NCBI RefSeq assembly: GCF_016031655.1
Contig: NZ_JACCHQ010000010.1
Coordinates: 147,669 to 211,668 of the forward strand
Length of the DNA stretch: 64,000 nt
Reading direction: 5' to 3'
From: Bradyrhizobium glycinis
GTDB lineage: Bacteria > Pseudomonadota > Alphaproteobacteria > Rhizobiales > Xanthobacteraceae
Of this stretch, positions 44,638 to 52,917 are shown one piece after another. The notes beneath the pieces are model-generated. The model saw only the letters and a program-made list of their open reading frames with translations. It made no database searches and had not been told where the DNA came from. A program made the position numbers and the translations under genes. Position 1 is the first letter of the stretch. Each line of letters begins with the position of its first letter.

Positions 44638-45650
44638 TTATTCCGCCGCCTTCGCCGTCTTGCCGAACATCCGCGTCGGGGCCGGGAAGCCGCACGAGGT
44701 GCCGTCGGTTACTTTGACCTGGTTTTCCCACGGCAGTCGGAAGGTGCCGGCGACCATGTCTTGCATGAAGGTGTAGGGGCAGTCCATCGCGCCTCCCTTC
44801 ACCGCGACATAGCCGCGGTGCCAGAGCTGGTAGATGTTGTTTTCGACGCCCCAGTTGATGCGGGCTTCGCGCACGAGATCCGGCCGGACCTCTGCGGTGA
44901 TGATCTCGTCGGCACGGCCGGTCGTACCATGCGCCAGTACGGTGCCGTCGAAATTGATGATCATGCCTTCGCCCATGGAATCGAACGAGCCGTCCGAGCC
45001 GCACATGCAGACATTTGCGGTGATCATCAGATTCTGAAACGAATTGGCCTGGTTGGTGAAGCGCCAGGCTTCGCGGATCGGCGCGGTGTAGCCGGCGGTG
45101 CGGATCATGATCTCCGCGCCTTTGTAGGCGCATTCCCGTGCCATCTCCGGGAACATGCCGTCATGACAGATGATCAGCGCGACCTTCACGCCCTTCGGAC
45201 CCTCGATCACGGGAATGCCGATGTCGCCGGGCTCCCACGGCTCGACCGGAATCCAGGGATGAAGTTTGCGGTAGTAGAGCTTGATCTCGCCGTGATCGTC
45301 GATGATCAGGCCCGAGTTGTAGGGATTGCCATGCGGGTTGAACTCCATGATGGAGAAGCAGCCCCAGATCTTGTTGTCGACACAGGCCTGCTTGAAGGCC
45401 GCAACCTCCGGTCCGTCAAGCCGACACATGATCTCCGGATTGGTGTCCATCGAGAGGCCGTGCAGCGAGTATTCGGGGAAGACCACCAGATCCATGGTGG
45501 AGAGATTGCGGCGGGCCTTGCCGACCATCCAGACGATGCGCTCGGTCTGGCTAGCGAGATCGCCGGGCTCACCACGTTAGGCAGTTGCAGTTGCACAAGT
45601 CCGACAACCACCCCGTTGGGGGATTTGTTCAGCCCGCCAAGCCCGTTCAT
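44638..45650 (-). pseudogene. amiF: formamidase/aliphatic amidase with a frameshift near its start
   Basis: The N-terminus (MNGLGGLNKSPNGVVVGLVQ, ATG at 45650 with AAGGGAG upstream) and the rest (MVGKARRNLSTMDLVVFPEY onward) are in different frames. Near 45563-45572 the minus strand reads AGCCCGGCGATCTC where AGCCCGGGCGATCTC would give the expected S-P-G-D-L, so one G appears lost. With the base restored the product is about 337 residues, normal for AmiF. The nitrilase-type triad is intact: Glu in FPEYSLHG, Lys in YYRKLHPW, Cys in IICHDGMFPE. Formamidase releases ammonia from formamide. It is either a recent pseudogene or a sequencing error in a G run. Confidence 0.82.
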
Positions 45651-45785
45651 GACCAGCTCCCTTGCCTGTCTGGCGTAGCGTCGTTGCGCGCCGGATCCTG
45701 TCGCAAGAAGCAAATCCGATTTCGATGAAGAGCTAAAGACTATTTTTCAGGCGATGGCGCAGTTACAGGGCTGCGGGCGATCTCG

Positions 45786-46007
45786 TCACGCCACGAGATC
45801 CAGCAATCGGCATGAGCCGCGCACCAGCACCTTGCGTCCTGTGGATGTTATCGCAGGCACGCCGTCATTCATGACAACGAGGCCGAGCTTGACGAGGCTT
45901 TCGACGAGATAAGCCTTCGCGAGGCGATTGTTCGACACCGGGTTGCGAAGCGCCTTTAGCGCTTCCCACTGGTCGGTTGAAAGATCGAAGTCGAAATCGT
46001 TGCTCAT
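45786..46007 (-). CDS. small hypothetical protein
   Basis: 73 residues, ATG with TGAGG upstream. It has an acidic start (MSNDFDFDLSTDQWEALKAL) and a helix-helix-strand layout reminiscent of a small winged helix (NRLAKAYLVESLVKLGLVV, then PAITSTGRKVLVRG). The second helix plus TxxGRKVL strand is like MarR-type or winged repressors, but it is too short for a firm call. Monocistronic. Confidence 0.55.
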   Translation of the reverse strand: MSNDFDFDLSTDQWEALKALRNPVSNNRLAKAYLVESLVKLGLVVMNDGVPAITSTGRKVLVRGSCRLLDLVA

Positions 46008-46357
46008 GTTGCCTCAGGCGATCGTCCGGTTCGGATGCCTCTGTTAGCGGCGCCGCGTGAAGACCATGCGACGATAATGAGTCGGGAATCCGGTCAGCTG
46101 TCTAGAACATCTCTTCACAAATTGCGGCACTTCGTTGCGCCACAAGAGTTAAGATCGTTTGCGCACGAATACCGTCACGATCTCCGATCACTAATTGATG
46201 ATCCGCACTTGATGTTGCGATGCGAACTGCCGCAGTGCACGGCAAGCACTACTGTCCTATTCGGCGTCGCGATATGCGCAGAAATGATGAGGCGGGAGGT
46301 TGAGGACTCTGTTACCTTGCCTGCGGGGAATGGCTTCACATGGCAGGAGTGGAGTGC
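46008..46357. other. 350-base gap, nothing firm
   Basis: Lower GC than neighbours. Open frames exist on both strands, but neither has a ribosome site nor a recognisable sequence. It contains the promoter of the small gene at 46358. Confidence 0.35.
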
Positions 46358-46534
46358 ATGAACAGGCTGGTTGAAATTCGCAGTCAGGAATTCCTTTGCC
46401 GAGAGCGCGCGGCGCTCGATTCGAAGCGTCGGCTGTTCTGGCTGGCGCAGGCAGAAGAATGGGAGCAGCGTGCGCTCGACGAAATCGCGCATCACTTTCG
46501 AGAGTGCAATCAGGCGGAGCTGAACGCCGCCTGA
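46358..46534 (+). CDS. small helical hypothetical protein
   Basis: 58 residues from an ATG with GGAG upstream. Almost entirely helical and charged: MNRLVEIRSQEFLCRERAAL, then FWLAQAEEWEQRALDEIAHHF. Short proteins with alternating W, E, R and A residues of this type occur in many rhizobia with no assigned role. No membrane segment. Confidence 0.5.
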   Translation: MNRLVEIRSQEFLCRERAALDSKRRLFWLAQAEEWEQRALDEIAHHFRECNQAELNAA

Positions 46535-46553
46535 CGGAGGCGGCTGTTATTGC

Positions 46554-47942
46554 TTATTGATAAGTCGCCACGATGTCGGAAACAGCGCGTTCGAGCTGTT
46601 GCGCGGTGGCGCATTGGCGAACGACGCTGCAGAAAGTTGCGTAGCGGGGCATCTCGGAATCGCCAAAGCCCCAGGCGAGCCGCCCCTCGGGATTGAGCCA
46701 GACCAGCCGCTTCGAGCGCTCGGAGATCCGGCGCAAAATGTCGGCGCGTGGGTCGAGATTGTTGCTGCGGGCATCGCCGAGCACGATCACCGTGGTCTGC
46801 GGCGTCAGCGTGCTCATGAACTCCTTCTCGAAATCGACCAGCGAGGAGCCGTAATCCGAGGAGCCGAAGCCGACCTTGGACATGATCTCGGACATCGCCT
46901 CCTCCGGCGACTTCGTCTCCAGGACCTCGCTGACCTCGATCAGGTGCGAAGAGAAGGCGAAGGAGCGGACATCGTCGACCACCTCGTGCAGCGAGTGGAT
47001 CAGCAGCAGAAAGAAGTCGGAGACTTGCGCAACGGAGCCCGAGACGTCGCAGAGCGCGACGATCTTCGGCCGGTCGCGATGCTTGCGCTTCCATGCCGTG
47101 AGGAAGGGCACGCCGCCCCAGGCCGCGTTGCGGCGGAGCGTGCGGCGAACGTCGAGATGGCCGCGGCGCTGGCGCTTGCGTGGCTTGGAATAGCGCTCGC
47201 GCAGCCGGCGTGCGATCTGGCGGATGAGAGCACGCATCTCGGCGACCTGGCGCCGCTCGATGCGGGCAAGCGGCGCGTTGCGCAGGATCTCGTTGCGGAG
47301 GTTTTCGGCCTCCTCGCGGGCATAAAGTGCAAGCCCTTGCGAGACCGTATCGCGCACGGTTTCGCGCAAGGCATCGAGCGCGGCGCGCAGGCGCTCGGCC
47401 AGCGACGGGTTGGTCGCGGTCAGCTGATCGAGATCGTCGCGCAGGCGCTGGAGGCCCATGGCGTCGAGGATGCGGCTGGAGAATATGCCGCGCTGGGTGG
47501 AGTAGCGGATGTCCGACAGGGAGGCCGCGCCGGAGGCGCTGGCAATCGCGGCAGCGATCGCGTTGCGATCTTGCGACAACAGCATCTGCGCCAAGGGACC
47601 CAGGCCCTGGGGAGGCTGACCTTCACCCGCCTCGCTCGCCGAGCCGGAGGAGGGCGGCTGATCCTCACCTTGCGCAGCATCGTCTTCCGCGGCAGCCTCA
47701 GGCTGATCCTGTCGCGGTTCCGGCTGGCTGAAGAACAGATCAAAGCAGTCGCCGAGCGCGAGCTTCTCGTCTTGCGACTTAGCGAGCGTCAGCAGCAGCG
47801 CATCGCGCAGCACGGCGCGGTCGGAGATGCCGACCTGCGCGACGGCGCGCATCGCATCGATGCTTTCGGCCGGCGAGACGCGAACCCCGGCGCCGCGCGC
47901 CGCCCGAAAGAAGCGATGGAGATTTTCGCGCATCGGCGTCAA
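46554..47942 (-). CDS. CoxE-like protein with C-terminal VWA domain
   Basis: 462 residues. N-terminal helical domain, an acidic/Pro/Gln-rich linker (residues about 73-112), a second helical region, then a VWA domain with MIDAS motif DVSGS (in IVALCDVSGSVAQ) and later TVIVLGDARSNN. It overlaps the MoxR ATPase gene by ATGA, the normal MoxR-VWA pairing. In carboxydotrophs CoxD/CoxE help mature the Mo-containing CO dehydrogenase; this window also has a Mo hydroxylase (xanthine dehydrogenase) 20 kb away, so a maturation role is possible but not shown. Confidence 0.88.
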   Translation of the reverse strand: MTPMRENLHRFFRAARGAGVRVSPAESIDAMRAVAQVGISDRAVLRDALLLTLAKSQDEKLALGDCFDLFFSQPEPRQDQPEAAAEDDAAQGEDQPPSSGSASEAGEGQPPQGLGPLAQMLLSQDRNAIAAAIASASGAASLSDIRYSTQRGIFSSRILDAMGLQRLRDDLDQLTATNPSLAERLRAALDALRETVRDTVSQGLALYAREEAENLRNEILRNAPLARIERRQVAEMRALIRQIARRLRERYSKPRKRQRRGHLDVRRTLRRNAAWGGVPFLTAWKRKHRDRPKIVALCDVSGSVAQVSDFFLLLIHSLHEVVDDVRSFAFSSHLIEVSEVLETKSPEEAMSEIMSKVGFGSSDYGSSLVDFEKEFMSTLTPQTTVIVLGDARSNNLDPRADILRRISERSKRLVWLNPEGRLAWGFGDSEMPRYATFCSVVRQCATAQQLERAVSDIVATYQ

Positions 47943-48886
47943 CCGAAGACGTTGGACCGGGCCGCCTTGGCAATGAAGGTCGTCACTTGCGGCGTCGCGG
48001 CCTCGATGTCGGCTTCGTATTTCAGGAGCACGTTGAGCGTGTCCTTGACGATCTCAGTATCGAGTTCGGAGGCCTGGAGCAGCACCAGCACGCGCGCCCA
48101 GTCGATGGTCTCGCTGACCGACGGCAGCTTCTTCAGATCCAGCGAGCGGATCTCGTGGATGAAGCCGACCATCTGCCGGCGCAGCGTCTGCGAGATGCCG
48201 GGCACGCGGCTTTCGACGATGCGCTCCTCGAGTCGCTGCTCGGGGAAGCCGATATGCAGGTGCAGGCAGCGTCGCTTCAGGGCATCGCCGAGGTCGCGTT
48301 CGCTGTTGGAGGTGAGGATCACCGTCGGCGGCGTGATCGCCGAGACGGTTCCGAGCTCGGGGATCGTGACCTGGAAATCGGAGAGGATTTCCAGCAGCAG
48401 CGATTCGAATTCGGCGTCCGACTTGTCGATCTCGTCGATCAAGAGCACGCAACCGCCCGGCTGCTCAAGCGCCTGGAGCAGCGGCCGCGGCTCGACGAAT
48501 TCCTTGGCGAAGAACACGTCGCCGAAATCGTGAAGCTGGTCGAGTGCGGCATGCAGCGTCTGCGCGCCGCCGAGAACCTCGCCGAGCTTGTCCTTGAGGA
48601 TCTGCGTGTAGAGAAGCTGCTTGGCGTATTTCCACTCATAGAGCGCCTTGGCCTCGTCGAGGCCCTCATAGCATTGCAGGCGGATCATCTTCTTGCCGCG
48701 CCAGGCCGCGATCGCCTTGGCGAGCTCGGTCTTGCCGACGCCCGCGGGGCCCTCGACCAGGATCGGCTTCTCGATCTGCTGCGACAAATAGACGGCCGTC
48801 GCGATCTGCCGACTCGCGATATAGCCTTGCGCGGCGAGGCCGCTCTCCACTGCCTCGATCGAGGTCGAGGCCTTCTGATCAGCCAC
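47939..48886 (-). CDS. MoxR-family AAA+ ATPase
   Basis: 315 residues from the GTG at 48886 (GGGAGCG upstream); an ATG at 48967 would add 27 residues but has no ribosome site. Walker A is VEGPAGVGKTELA, Walker B VLLIDEIDKSD, sensor 1 VILTSNSERDL, and the arginine-finger region LKRRCLHLHI. MoxR ATPases act as chaperones to insert metal centres or assemble complexes with a VWA partner. Translationally coupled to that partner (47942). Confidence 0.9.
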   Translation of the reverse strand: MADQKASTSIEAVESGLAAQGYIASRQIATAVYLSQQIEKPILVEGPAGVGKTELAKAIAAWRGKKMIRLQCYEGLDEAKALYEWKYAKQLLYTQILKDKLGEVLGGAQTLHAALDQLHDFGDVFFAKEFVEPRPLLQALEQPGGCVLLIDEIDKSDAEFESLLLEILSDFQVTIPELGTVSAITPPTVILTSNSERDLGDALKRRCLHLHIGFPEQRLEERIVESRVPGISQTLRRQMVGFIHEIRSLDLKKLPSVSETIDWARVLVLLQASELDTEIVKDTLNVLLKYEADIEAATPQVTTFIAKAARSNVFG

Positions 48887-49033
48887 GAAAGGGCGCTCCC
48901 AAAGGTCTTGCTTGAGGCTTGTTCTGCCTGCGTTCCCGGCAAAGAACAAGCCACGTTTGGGAGACATCAGACCCGCGTGAACGGCGTTTTTTCCGCTAAA
49001 CGCAAATAGTTGAGCGGTTCGCCGTCGGCGCGG

Positions 49034-49234
49034 TCAGTGCCGCAGCAGCTCCGGCTTGCGGATCGTCTGCCTCAGCTCGGCGCCGCAATCGGCGCATTCA
49101 TAGACGAAGTCGATCTTGGCAAGGCTCCAATGCGGCTCGACCTCGCGCACATACATCGGCAGGAACCCCATACAGGTGGGGCAATTCACTGGCGCGATTT
49201 CGACGTCCTGATGATGCTGAACGTAAGCTGGCAT
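49034..49234 (-). CDS. small zinc-ribbon protein
   Basis: 66 residues with AAGGAGAG upstream of the ATG. Two knuckles: CPTCMGFLPM and CADCGAELRQ, about 30 residues apart, fit a four-cysteine zinc ribbon. The middle region has HWSLAKIDFVYE, strand-like. Cytoplasmic; likely nucleic-acid or protein binding. No closer family recognised. Confidence 0.65.
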   Translation of the reverse strand: MPAYVQHHQDVEIAPVNCPTCMGFLPMYVREVEPHWSLAKIDFVYECADCGAELRQTIRKPELLRH

Positions 49235-49466
49235 CTCGGCTCTCCTTCGCAGGCGACCATTAAACCCCGCGCAAAGGCTACTGCCGGTTGCCGCGGGGCC
49301 CTCATCAACTCTTTCGAACGGAGGCGGAACGGCGGGTGTTTGTGGTTCGCTGTGACATTCTTGTTACGCTTGTTACGGCTCTGTACTGTAAGGGGCCGAC
49401 CAAATGCCTATTTCACAGGCCGATCCGGTATTCGGACTTTCATCTCAACGATAAGGGAGCACGCCC

Positions 49467-50441
49467 ATGACGCATGCCATTCGCTTTCACAAAACCGGCG
49501 GTCCGGAAGTCCTGGTCTGGGAGGAGGTCAGCGTCGGCAAACCTGGGCCCGGCGAGGCGCGCATCCGCCACACCGCGGTCGGCCTCAATTTCGTCGACAT
49601 CTATAACCGTTCCGGTCTTTATCCGGCGCAACTGCCGAGCGGGCTCGGCAGCGAGGCGGCCGGCGTTGTCGAGGAGGTCGGCCCCGGCGTCACCGATCTG
49701 AAGCCGGGCGATCGCGTCGCCTATGGCGCCTCGCCGCTGGGGGCCTATTCGGAGGCGCGGCTGATCCCCGCCGACCGGCTGTTGAAATTGCCCGACGGCG
49801 TCGACGACAAGACGGCGGCGGCGATGATGCTCAAGGGGCTCACCACGCAATATCTGATCCGCCAGACCTATCGGGTGAAGGCCGGCGATACTATCCTGCT
49901 GCATGCCGCGGCCGGCGGTGTCGGCCTGATCTTGAGCCAGTGGGCCAAGCATCTCGGCGCGACCGTGATCGGCACCGTCAGCAACGACGAGAAGGCGAAG
50001 CTCGCCAAGGCGCATGGCTGCGACCATGTCATCATCTATACCCGGGAAGATTTCGTGAAGCGGGTCGACGAGATCACCGGCGGCAAGAAGGTGCCGGTGG
50101 TGTATGATTCCGTCGGCAAGGACACGTTCCTGAAATCGCTGGATTGTCTTGCCCCGCTCGGCGTCGCCGCGCTGTTCGGCCAGTCCTCCGGCGCGGTGGA
50201 GCCGCTCAATCTCGGCCTGCTCGCCCAGAAGGGCTCCCTCTACGTCACGCGTCCGACGCTGTTCACCTACGCGGCCAAGCGCGAAAATCTGGTGGCGATG
50301 GCGGGCGAGCTGTTCGACGTCGTCAAGTCCGGCGCGGTCAAGATCGAGGTGCATCAGACCTATCCGCTGAAGGACGCCGCCAAGGCGCACGCCGATCTTG
50401 CGGCACGCAAGACGACGGGATCGACCGTTCTCCTGGTGTAA
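49467..50441 (+). CDS. NADPH:quinone oxidoreductase (zeta-crystallin type)
   Basis: 324 residues, single medium-chain dehydrogenase fold without zinc. QorA-like motifs: HTAVGLNFVDIYNRSGLYP, LGSEAAGVVEEVG, and the nucleotide-binding AAAGGVGLILSQWAKHLGA with SNDEKAKLAKAHGC. The ATG follows AAGGGAG. It reduces quinones with NADPH, possibly by one electron, in the cytoplasm. Single gene, followed by the palindromic repeat that lies between it and the convergent gene at 50579. Confidence 0.92.
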   Translation: MTHAIRFHKTGGPEVLVWEEVSVGKPGPGEARIRHTAVGLNFVDIYNRSGLYPAQLPSGLGSEAAGVVEEVGPGVTDLKPGDRVAYGASPLGAYSEARLIPADRLLKLPDGVDDKTAAAMMLKGLTTQYLIRQTYRVKAGDTILLHAAAGGVGLILSQWAKHLGATVIGTVSNDEKAKLAKAHGCDHVIIYTREDFVKRVDEITGGKKVPVVYDSVGKDTFLKSLDCLAPLGVAALFGQSSGAVEPLNLGLLAQKGSLYVTRPTLFTYAAKRENLVAMAGELFDVVKSGAVKIEVHQTYPLKDAAKAHADLAARKTTGSTVLLV

Positions 50442-50467
50442 TGCCCTACGGGCGGTGGCGCGGGCTC

Positions 50468-50578
50468 TAAAGCGCGATGCAATTAGGATGAATCGTCATC
50501 GCGCTTTAGGCTATTGATCGAGCATGATCTTTTCGGAAAAGCGCGGCACACTTTTCCGGATCATGCTCTTGGCCTGCG
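50468..50578. repeat. two-part palindromic repeat, copy 2 (reverse orientation)
   Basis: Part B (50468-50508) TAAAGCGCGATG..CATCGCGCTTTA and part A (50520-50578) GAGCATGATC..TTTTCGGAAAAG..CTTTTCCGGATCATGCTC. The reverse complement matches the element at 22312-22411, with part B differing at only two positions by eye. It again sits between two convergent genes. Confidence 0.85.
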
Positions 50579-50854
50579 TCACGTCCTCTCGTGCTTGCGC
50601 AAATCCCGGATGTGATCGAGGCGGATTGCCTGGAGATCGACGTCCTCGGGCTCGATCTGTGGGAGAGCCGCCTCGGCCAGGATGGCCTCGGTGACATCCT
50701 CGACCGAGTTCTCCACAATCTCATGGATGAACGAGACGTTCCGATACTCACCCGAGGCAAGGCGGGAAATGACCTCGCGCCGGGTGATTTCGGGATCGAC
50801 GACCGCCTCGCGGCCGCGCCGTCCATAATCGATCATCACGACAAAGTATTGCAT
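50579..50854 (-). CDS. small hypothetical protein
   Basis: 91 residues, ATG with AGGATCG upstream. Sequence starts MQYFVVMIDYGRRGREAVVD and is rich in V, E, D and I with a helical middle (SFIHEIVENSVEDVTEAILAE region). No domain recognised. Its promoter carries the operator-like TTCCGA-AAA-TCGGAA at 50899-50913, matching the site of the S24-type repressor, so it is probably in that small regulon. Confidence 0.55.
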   Translation of the reverse strand: MQYFVVMIDYGRRGREAVVDPEITRREVISRLASGEYRNVSFIHEIVENSVEDVTEAILAEAALPQIEPEDVDLQAIRLDHIRDLRKHERT

Positions 50855-50898
50855 AAAACGATCCTGCCGCGCCCTGTGGTCGGGATGCAGCAGATCAT

Positions 50899-50913
50899 TT
50901 CCGAAAATCGGAA
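50899..50913. promoter_or_regulatory. operator-like palindrome TTCCGA-AAA-TCGGAA
   Basis: Perfect 6-bp arms with a 3-base centre, 45 bases upstream of the start of the 50579-50854 gene (minus strand). The site at 51605-51617 has the same TCCGA-N3-TCGGA core. Proposed binding site for the S24 repressor encoded between them. Confidence 0.55.
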
Positions 50914-50956
50914 TTATGTCAAGTGCGATTTCTATTAATCAGAAACGGCGGCCCTC

Positions 50957-51565
50957 TCATTTGCCCTTTCTGCGCGGCCGCGCCGACTTCGCGCGCAGCC
51001 GCTCAAGCTGTCCCTTGGGCATGGACAGGCAGATCTCCCCGACCCAGTCGAGCTTGACGCCGACGATCGGCTTGGCATTGAAGCTCGTAAGGTTGACCAC
51101 GGAGGGGGATTTGCCTCGCTCGATGGTCTTCAGATAGCGCTCGCCGGTCTTGAGGCGGACCACTGCCTCTTCGCCGTAGAAGCTCGACAGCGGGTGGCGC
51201 TGGTCCTTGTAGACGACGATGACGTCACCGCTTTCGTACTTGGGCAGCATCGAATCGCCTACGATCTCGAATGCGATCGTCTCTTCCATGATCGGGAAGG
51301 GCAATGTGACGTCGCCGAGACCTTCCGGCGGAACCTGCTCGTAATCCGGCTCGATCACCGCGCCGGCTCCGACGCGGCCCATGATCGGCGCGAGATTGAG
51401 CTCGAGATATTCCATGATCGGAATGATCTCCGAGGCCTTCACCAGGCGCTCGCCGCCGAGAATCTCCGAGACCGCGCCGGGTCGCACGCCCATGGCCGCA
51501 GCCAGGCCGCCCTTGCTCTTGCCCGTCTTCTCCAGGCCCCGCTCGATCATTGCTACGTCCAACAT
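50957..51565 (-). CDS. XRE-type repressor with S24 (LexA-like) peptidase domain
   Basis: 202 residues. N-terminal HTH (GLAAAMGVRPGAVSEILGG, residues about 18-40) and a C-terminal S24 peptidase: EIVGDSMLPKYESGD holds the catalytic Ser in the classic GDSM context, and RLKTGERYLKTIERG supplies the lysine region. Such cI/HdiR-like proteins self-cleave during DNA damage. GAGGGAA precedes the ATG. A TCCGA-AAT-TCGGA palindrome lies 40 bases upstream, so autoregulation is likely. Divergent from the GcrA-like gene. Confidence 0.87.
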   Translation of the reverse strand: MLDVAMIERGLEKTGKSKGGLAAAMGVRPGAVSEILGGERLVKASEIIPIMEYLELNLAPIMGRVGAGAVIEPDYEQVPPEGLGDVTLPFPIMEETIAFEIVGDSMLPKYESGDVIVVYKDQRHPLSSFYGEEAVVRLKTGERYLKTIERGKSPSVVNLTSFNAKPIVGVKLDWVGEICLSMPKGQLERLRAKSARPRRKGK

Positions 51566-51604
51566 GGTGATTCCCTCGATTGCGCACCGTTTCGCCTCTT
51601 GTAA

Positions 51605-51617
51605 TCCGAAATTCGGA
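51605..51617. promoter_or_regulatory. operator-like palindrome TCCGA-AAT-TCGGA
   Basis: Same core and spacing as the 50899-50913 site. It lies between the divergent repressor (start 51565) and GcrA-like (start 51722) genes; related half-sites CGGAAT-AA-CGGAAT occur at 51664-51677 nearer the second gene. Suggests one repressor controls both. Confidence 0.55.
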
Positions 51618-51721
51618 ATTGATGCAATTATGAATATCAGAAATACGACCTTGACTCTGTATTCGGAATAACGGAATGTGCGTCTCGCCTTCCGGGTGGA
51701 GGCGCATCACAGGACAGCAGC

Positions 51722-52258
51722 ATGGAACCGGGCCATTGGCCGTCGGAGCACTCCGACGCGCTTCGCGACTATTTTCACAAAGGCATGTCTTATGCGGAGA
51801 TCGGAAGACAATTAAACGCAAGGTTTGGAACGGCTTATACGCGCAGCGCGGTGATCGGACGCGCCAAGCGGCTCGGGCTCATCGTGCCGCAATGGATGAC
51901 GAGCCCGGCGCTCGCGCCGCCCTTGCCGGGTGAACCGAGCCTGCTTTCGCCGCGTCGGGTGGCGTGGCCCAGCCTCAATCTGCCGCCGAAGTCCGCCATG
52001 AAGCCTGTGCCGCGGGTGAAGTTGCGCTGTGTCGGCATCCAGCCGCGCCTGATCCAATTGGTCGACCTCGAGCCGGCCGACTGCCGCTATCCCTATGGCG
52101 GCGACAAGGACGGTGAGGAGATCACCTTCTGCGGCCACCCGCGCCAGCCGGGCTCAAGCTATTGCGCGCCGCATGGCCGCCTGACCCGCCGTTCCGAGGC
52201 TGCATCGGCGGCCCGTGCCGCAGGCCCGGTCGTGCTGAAGCTGGTCTCGGCGCTCTGA
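51722..52258 (+). CDS. GcrA-like cell-cycle regulator
   Basis: 178 residues, starting from an ATG after CAGGACAG. N-terminal helix-turn-helix (SDALRDYFHKGMSYAEIGRQ, then RSAVIGRAKRLGL, residues about 10-53), typical of GcrA, and C-terminal LEPADCRYPYGG and TFCGHPRQPGSSYCAPH, the GcrA cysteine/histidine module. Caulobacter GcrA helps sigma-70 at methylated GANTC promoters. This copy starts MEPGHWPSEH where GcrA normally has a W-T-E-R-V motif, and it lies beside an S24 repressor, so it may be a divergent second GcrA of mobile or SOS-like origin. Confidence 0.8.
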   Translation: MEPGHWPSEHSDALRDYFHKGMSYAEIGRQLNARFGTAYTRSAVIGRAKRLGLIVPQWMTSPALAPPLPGEPSLLSPRRVAWPSLNLPPKSAMKPVPRVKLRCVGIQPRLIQLVDLEPADCRYPYGGDKDGEEITFCGHPRQPGSSYCAPHGRLTRRSEAASAARAAGPVVLKLVSAL

Positions 52259-52304
52259 CGGTGCCGCCCTCCGTTCAACTCTCAGTCTTGCAAGGAATAT
52301 CCGA

Positions 52305-52874
52305 GTGGCTCGTGCCCGACGCAACAAGTCCTACAAATTGGCGCAGATCTACGACCGGCGGTCGCGGGAGGTGCCGTTCAACGCCGAGATCGCGGAGGTG
52401 GAGGTCGACAATCCGCTCGGGCTCGATTCCGGCGAGAAGATCCTGGCCATCCGGTCAATCCGCGGTGATCCGCTTGGCCGGCTGCACGCGCACCACCAGA
52501 TCGACGAGGCGCAATACCGCGGCGGGCGCGCCTTCCAGAACGATTGGGAGCGGGCGGAGCGGGGCCCTCAGGCGGTGGATACGACGCGCGAATATGTCGA
52601 TAGGACGGGCACGCGCGAGCCTGTCACCGAGAGCCAGCGCCAGGCGGTGCTACGGCTCAATCGGGTCGAACGAGAGCTCGGCACCGACGGCGCCGCGCTG
52701 GTGCACGACGTGCTGGTGCTGGGTCTGACTATGGATCAGGTTGGGCAGCGTCGTGCCGTCCGCACGCAACGCTGGAACGATTATTTCGCGCGGCGTTTTC
52801 GCGAATGTTTGGACCGGCTGGCGCTGATCTACGGCTTCGCGACGGAGACGGCACGCGGGGACCGGCGTGGATGA
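52305..52874 (+). CDS. hypothetical protein, possibly DUF6456-like
   Basis: 189 residues from a GTG with AAGGA upstream. N-terminal very basic stretch, then an acidic middle (FNAEIAEVEVDNPLGLDSGE), then ARLHAHHQIDEAQYRGGRAF-like and a C-terminal helix (RWNDYFARRFRECLDRLALI). The central pattern recalls regulatory phage-like proteins of rhizobia, with a possible winged helix at about 130-160. It is the third gene of the small GcrA group, and I cannot assign a function. Confidence 0.55.
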   Translation: MARARRNKSYKLAQIYDRRSREVPFNAEIAEVEVDNPLGLDSGEKILAIRSIRGDPLGRLHAHHQIDEAQYRGGRAFQNDWERAERGPQAVDTTREYVDRTGTREPVTESQRQAVLRLNRVERELGTDGAALVHDVLVLGLTMDQVGQRRAVRTQRWNDYFARRFRECLDRLALIYGFATETARGDRRG

Positions 52875-52917
52875 TTGCGGGCGCCGGCGGTTCGGCCGCC
52901 GGCGTCCCGCCCATTGC

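Noticed and set aside
46035..46361. A 108-codon plus-strand frame
   Set aside because: An equally long frame lies on the other strand; neither has a ribosome site.
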